From positions 62,001 to 126,000 of the forward strand of contig NZ_CP042466.1 in assembly GCF_008330225.1 (NCBI RefSeq): a DNA stretch of 64,000 nucleotides, given 5' to 3'. Origin of the DNA: Geobacter sp. FeAm09 (lineage in GTDB: Bacteria > Desulfobacterota > Desulfuromonadia > Geobacterales > Pseudopelobacteraceae). The notes under the pieces were generated by a model, which was not told the origin of the DNA, did no database searches, and worked only from the letters and a program-made list of their open reading frames with translations. The number at the start of each line of letters is the position of its first letter. Position 1 is the first letter of the stretch. Of the stretch, positions 60,926 to 64,000 are shown piece after piece. A program made the translations under genes and the position numbers.

Positions 60926-61672
60926 TCATTTTTTCCAGCGGGTGCGCAGGCGCGCCAGTTCCCTGCCGTCCCGCCGGCTGGCGATCTGGTGCAGGCAGCA
61001 GGTTGCCGGTTCCGTGTCCGTGACGGCGCAGCGGGATACGATGTCCTCGCCGCGGCGGACCTCGGCCCGGAAGGTGATCTCCAGTTCGGTCAGGCTGCCC
61101 GTGGCCACGGCATCGGGCACCGCCTCCAGCGCCCATCCTGCATAGATGGTGTTGTTGACGTGGTGATTCATGTCCAGGTCGCTGCGCAGCACCCGGAACC
61201 CCATCTCCGTGGCGGCGCTCTCGGGAAAGGGGGGCAGCGACTCGAAGTCGTCGTCGATCGACCGTTCGGGCACCAGCGGATAGGGGGGGAGATTCCCCTC
61301 CAACCGGACCGGGCGGCGGGTGGCGACGTTCATCACCGCCCACGACGTGGTCGCCCGCGCCACACGGACACCGTGGTGATCGCACAGTTCGAACTCGCGG
61401 CAGGTGAAGAGCCCCTGGCGGGTCGCCGGCCAGGTGCGGATCGTCACGGTTTCCCGGGCGCGGGGATAGCGCTCCACCAGCAGGTGGATGCGCGAGAGCA
61501 CCCAGGTCAGCCCGAGCTCCCGCAGGTCGGCCAGGGAGACGCCCAGCAGGGCCGCATGCATCCCTGCCGTGTCCTGCAGGTAGTTGAGCAGGGTGGCCAC
61601 CCGCAGGTTGCCGCAACTGTCCAGCTCATGGTAGCGAACCGGGAAATCTTTTATGAAAATATTAGGTTCCAT
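60926..61672 (-). CDS. Acyl-ACP thioesterase (FatA/FatB-like)
   Basis: A 248-residue protein with two hot-dog domains. The N-terminal domain has VRYHELDSCGNLRVATLLNYLQD; the C-terminal has LDMNHHVNNTIYAGWALEAVP, where the N-x-H-V-N is the active-site segment. It would release free fatty acids from acyl carrier protein. It sits six bases after the MacB-like permease gene and is co-transcribed with the exporter. Confidence 0.87.
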   Translation of the reverse strand: MEPNIFIKDFPVRYHELDSCGNLRVATLLNYLQDTAGMHAALLGVSLADLRELGLTWVLSRIHLLVERYPRARETVTIRTWPATRQGLFTCREFELCDHHGVRVARATTSWAVMNVATRRPVRLEGNLPPYPLVPERSIDDDFESLPPFPESAATEMGFRVLRSDLDMNHHVNNTIYAGWALEAVPDAVATGSLTELEITFRAEVRRGEDIVSRCAVTDTEPATCCLHQIASRRDGRELARLRTRWKK

Positions 61673-61678
61673 TGGCGG

Positions 61679-62905
61679 TTACTCGTAGCGCAGGGCGTCG
61701 ATGGGATTGAGCCCGGCCGCCTTGCGGGCCGGGTAGAAGCCGAAGAAGATACCCACCGCGCCGGAAAAGAAGAAGGCGATGCTGATGGATTCGATGGAGA
61801 TGAGCGTCGGCCACGACAGGATCCGGGAAACGATCATGGCTCCTGCGCCCCCCAGACAGATGCCGATCAGGCCGCCGATCATGGTCAGGAGCACCGCCTC
61901 GGTCATGAACTGGAGGAGGATGTCGTTCCTGCGCGCGCCGATGGCCATACGGATGCCGATCTCCCTCGTCCGCTCGGTAACGGACACCAGCATGATGTTC
62001 ATGATGCCGATGCCGCCGACCAAGAGGGAGATGGAGGCGACCGCGCCCAAGAGCAGGGACATGGCCTTGGAGGACTGCTCGGCCACGGCCAGGATCTCGG
62101 AGAGATTGCGGGTGGAAAAGTCCGGTTCCTTGCTGCCGGTGATGCGGTGCCGCTGCTTGAGGAGTTCGTTGGCCTCGTCTTCGGCCTTGCTCAGGAGGGC
62201 TTCGCTCCTGGCCTTTATCATGACCGCCCCTACGGTGTTGGGGAACTGGGAGCCGACCAGTTTGCGCTGGGCCGTGCGCAGCGGCACGAAGATCACATCG
62301 TCCTGGTCGGTCCCCTGGGGGGATTGCCCCTTGCGCTCCAGAAGGCCGACCACGGTGAAGGGGACCTTTTTGATGCGCACCATCTTGCCCACCGGATCGG
62401 TGGAGCCGAACAGGTTTTCGGCCACGGTCTGGCCCAGCAGGCAGACCTTGGCGGCGCCGTCCACGTCCTGCTGGCCGAGGCTGCGGCCGCTGGTTGCCGG
62501 CCATTCGCGGATGTCGAACATCTCCGGCGTGGTCCCGATGATGATGGTGGACCAGTTCATGTTGCCGTAGACCACCTGGGCCGTGCTGCGCACCGTGGGG
62601 GCGGCGGTCTCCACCGAGGGGCATTCGGCCATGATGGCCTTGACGTCGTCGCTGGTCAGGGTCTGGCTGGCGCCGCTGCCGATGCGGATGCCGCCGCTGG
62701 TGGTGGAGCCGGGGATGACCAGGATGATGTTGCTGCCGATGCTGGCGATCTGCTGGGAGATGACGTGGCGCGCCCCGGCCCCCACGGCCATCATGGCGAT
62801 CACGGCCGCGATGCCGATGATGATCCCCAGCATGGTCAGAAATGAGCGCATCTTGTTGGTGCGCAGGGCCCGCAGGGCTATTTTCAGGGTTTGGAGAAGG
62901 TCCAC
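61679..62905 (-). CDS. MacB-type ABC transporter permease
   Basis: A 408-residue permease with an N-terminal TM helix (MRSFLTMLGIIIGIAAVIAMMAVG), a large periplasmic MacB_PCD-type domain (about residues 50-245) and three C-terminal TM helices forming FtsX-like ends (AVASISLLVGGIGIMNIMLVSVTERTREIGIRMAIGA). Four TM helices fit the MacB/LolCDE class of mechanotransmission exporters. Its ATPase and adaptor are encoded directly upstream. Confidence 0.93.
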   Translation of the reverse strand: MDLLQTLKIALRALRTNKMRSFLTMLGIIIGIAAVIAMMAVGAGARHVISQQIASIGSNIILVIPGSTTSGGIRIGSGASQTLTSDDVKAIMAECPSVETAAPTVRSTAQVVYGNMNWSTIIIGTTPEMFDIREWPATSGRSLGQQDVDGAAKVCLLGQTVAENLFGSTDPVGKMVRIKKVPFTVVGLLERKGQSPQGTDQDDVIFVPLRTAQRKLVGSQFPNTVGAVMIKARSEALLSKAEDEANELLKQRHRITGSKEPDFSTRNLSEILAVAEQSSKAMSLLLGAVASISLLVGGIGIMNIMLVSVTERTREIGIRMAIGARRNDILLQFMTEAVLLTMIGGLIGICLGGAGAMIVSRILSWPTLISIESISIAFFFSGAVGIFFGFYPARKAAGLNPIDALRYE

Positions 62906-62938
62906 GTATGCATTATCCCGCTCGCGGGAATCCCAATC

Positions 62939-63628
62939 CTACGGATTCGCCTTGGTATCGCCGATGATCGTACCGTCGCGGAAGGTGATCCTGCGTCCGG
63001 CATAGGCGGCCACATCCGGCTCGTGGGTGACCATGATGATGGTGATGCCGCGCCTGTTCAGGGCGGTGAACAATTCCATTATCTCCTCGCTGGTGGCACT
63101 GTCCAGGTTGCCGGTCGGTTCGTCGGCCAGAATCACCGCCGGGGCGTTGACCAGGGCCCGGGCGATGGCCACCCGCTGTTGCTGCCCCCCGGAGAGCTGG
63201 CTGGGGTGGTTGTTTTCCTTGCCCCCGAGGCCGACCTGTTCCAGGGCCGCCAGCGCCTTTGGGCGGCGTTCCTTCGTGGACAGGCCGGCATAAACCAGGG
63301 GCAGCTCCACGTTTTCCACCGCCGGGGTACGGGCCAGCAGGTTGAACCCCTGGAAGACAAAGCCCAGCTTCCTGTTGCGGATGGCGGCCAGCCGGTTGGG
63401 ATCCATGCCCGCCACATCGAGGCCGTCCAGCAGGTAATTTCCCGAACTGGGGCGGTCGAGGCACCCCAGGATGTTCATGCAGGTGGACTTGCCGCTGCCC
63501 GATGCGCCCATGATGGCCACGAACTCACCCTCGGCCACACCGAAGGAAATGCCCCGCAGCGCCTCGAACTGCTGGTCGCCCATGGTGAACACGCGGCGGA
63601 TATCCCTGAGGGAGATGACCTCGCCCAT
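62939..63628 (-). CDS. MacB/LolD-type ABC transporter ATPase
   Basis: A 229-residue ABC ATPase: Walker [10 protein letters not shown] (about residues 41-49), signature [15 protein letters not shown] (about 143), Walker [13 protein letters not shown], and the H-loop in MVTHEPDVA. It pairs with the permease as a MacB-type exporter split into two genes. It is four bases from the adaptor stop. Confidence 0.95.
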   Translation of the reverse strand: MGEVISLRDIRRVFTMGDQQFEALRGISFGVAEGEFVAIMGASGSGKSTCMNILGCLDRPSSGNYLLDGLDVAGMDPNRLAAIRNRKLGFVFQGFNLLARTPAVENVELPLVYAGLSTKERRPKALAALEQVGLGGKENNHPSQLSGGQQQRVAIARALVNAPAVILADEPTGNLDSATSEEIMELFTALNRRGITIIMVTHEPDVAAYAGRRITFRDGTIIGDTKANP

Positions 63629-63631
63629 GGT

Positions 63632-64000
63632 TTAGAAACGCGGTCCCATGGGAGAGCCGCCGCTCTTCTTCCTGGTATCGCCCCCCACCTGTTCGACGAT
63701 GACCGCGTCGCCCTCCTTCAGCCCCCCTCCCGTCAGCTCGATGCTGCCGGCGTCGGAGATACCGGTAGTGACCTTGACGGGAACCGGCTTGTTTTCCTTG
63801 AGGAGATAGACCTGTTGCCCCCTGTCCCGGCGTTGCCCCTTACCCCCTTCCGCCGGTGTGGGGCGTTCGCCCCGGGCATCGCCTTCCTTCGTCTTCGGCT
63901 TGAAGCGCAGGGCGGCCGGGGGGAGTTTGAGGATGTTGTCCTTGCGGGCCACCTCGATGGAGACGTTGGCGGTCATGCCCGGCTTGAGCTTCAGGTCGCC
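63632..64000 (-). CDS. Periplasmic adaptor (MacA/HlyD-type), C-terminal part only
   Basis: The window holds the last 122 residues: LKPGMTANVSIEVARKDN, LKLPPAALRF, a Lys/Arg/Glu-rich linker, then VYLLKENKPVPVKVTTGISD and GGLKEGDAVIVEQVGG. These are the beta-barrel and membrane-proximal elements of MacA-family adaptors. The gene enters from the right edge and leads the exporter operon. It would bridge the permease to an outer-membrane channel. Confidence 0.88.
   Translation of the reverse strand, partial: GDLKLKPGMTANVSIEVARKDNILKLPPAALRFKPKTKEGDARGERPTPAEGGKGQRRDRGQQVYLLKENKPVPVKVTTGISDAGSIELTGGGLKEGDAVIVEQVGGDTRKKSGGSPMGPRF

Overview
The window looks like chromosome from a dissimilatory metal-reducing deltaproteobacterium of the Geobacter group (Geobacterales). 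It is GC-rich and carries many multiheme c-type cytochromes, NHL beta-propeller lipoproteins, an OmcE-like tetraheme cytochrome, sigma-54 promoters and a chemoreceptor with a heme-c motif. No rRNA, tRNA, CRISPR array or insertion sequence was recognised.

Region 1 (1-11.8 kb, genes on the minus strand) is one end of an integrated conjugative element with an F-type type IV secretion operon. In order of transcription it encodes two small envelope proteins, a 58-residue TraC-like fragment, a membrane protein, an OmpA-type protein, a DsbC-like isomerase, TraA, TraL, TraE, TraK, TraB, TraV, TraC and a TraN-like protein that runs off the window. Behind the operon lie a repeat-rich 131-bp site and an XRE-type regulator. 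The element abuts the 3' half of comM (yifB), cut just before the conserved NPCPCGY motif, so comM appears to be the integration site.

Region 2 (12.3-26.1 kb, plus strand) is an extracellular electron transfer locus. A sigma-54 promoter precedes a 15-heme cytochrome, an NHL lipoprotein, a pentaheme lipoprotein, an outer-membrane beta-barrel, a second NHL lipoprotein and a frameshifted ~12-heme cytochrome. A second sigma-54 promoter with a ~200-nt leader drives an OmcE-like tetraheme cytochrome (a candidate nanowire subunit) and a 1403-residue, 16-heme surface cytochrome.

Region 3 (26.6-35.6 kb) holds four TMTC-like membrane proteins (a GT-C fold with C-terminal TPRs), a DPM1-like GT2 enzyme and an FKBP-type PPIase. 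Together they could form an envelope protein glycosylation and folding module. Two of the TMTC genes share a nearly identical DNA block. Region 4 (35.6-47.7 kb, minus strand) is a surface-glycan cluster: flippase, C-methyltransferase, RmlC-like cupin, three SDR epimerases, a DegT aminotransferase (frameshifted) and four glycosyltransferases.

Region 5 (47.8-64 kb) contains two repeat-bearing lipoproteins, rplU-rpmA, a heme-motif chemoreceptor, a three-gene cohesin/dockerin-like surface assembly, and a minus-strand operon with a MacAB-type exporter, an acyl-ACP thioesterase, a HIT protein and an M16 peptidase.
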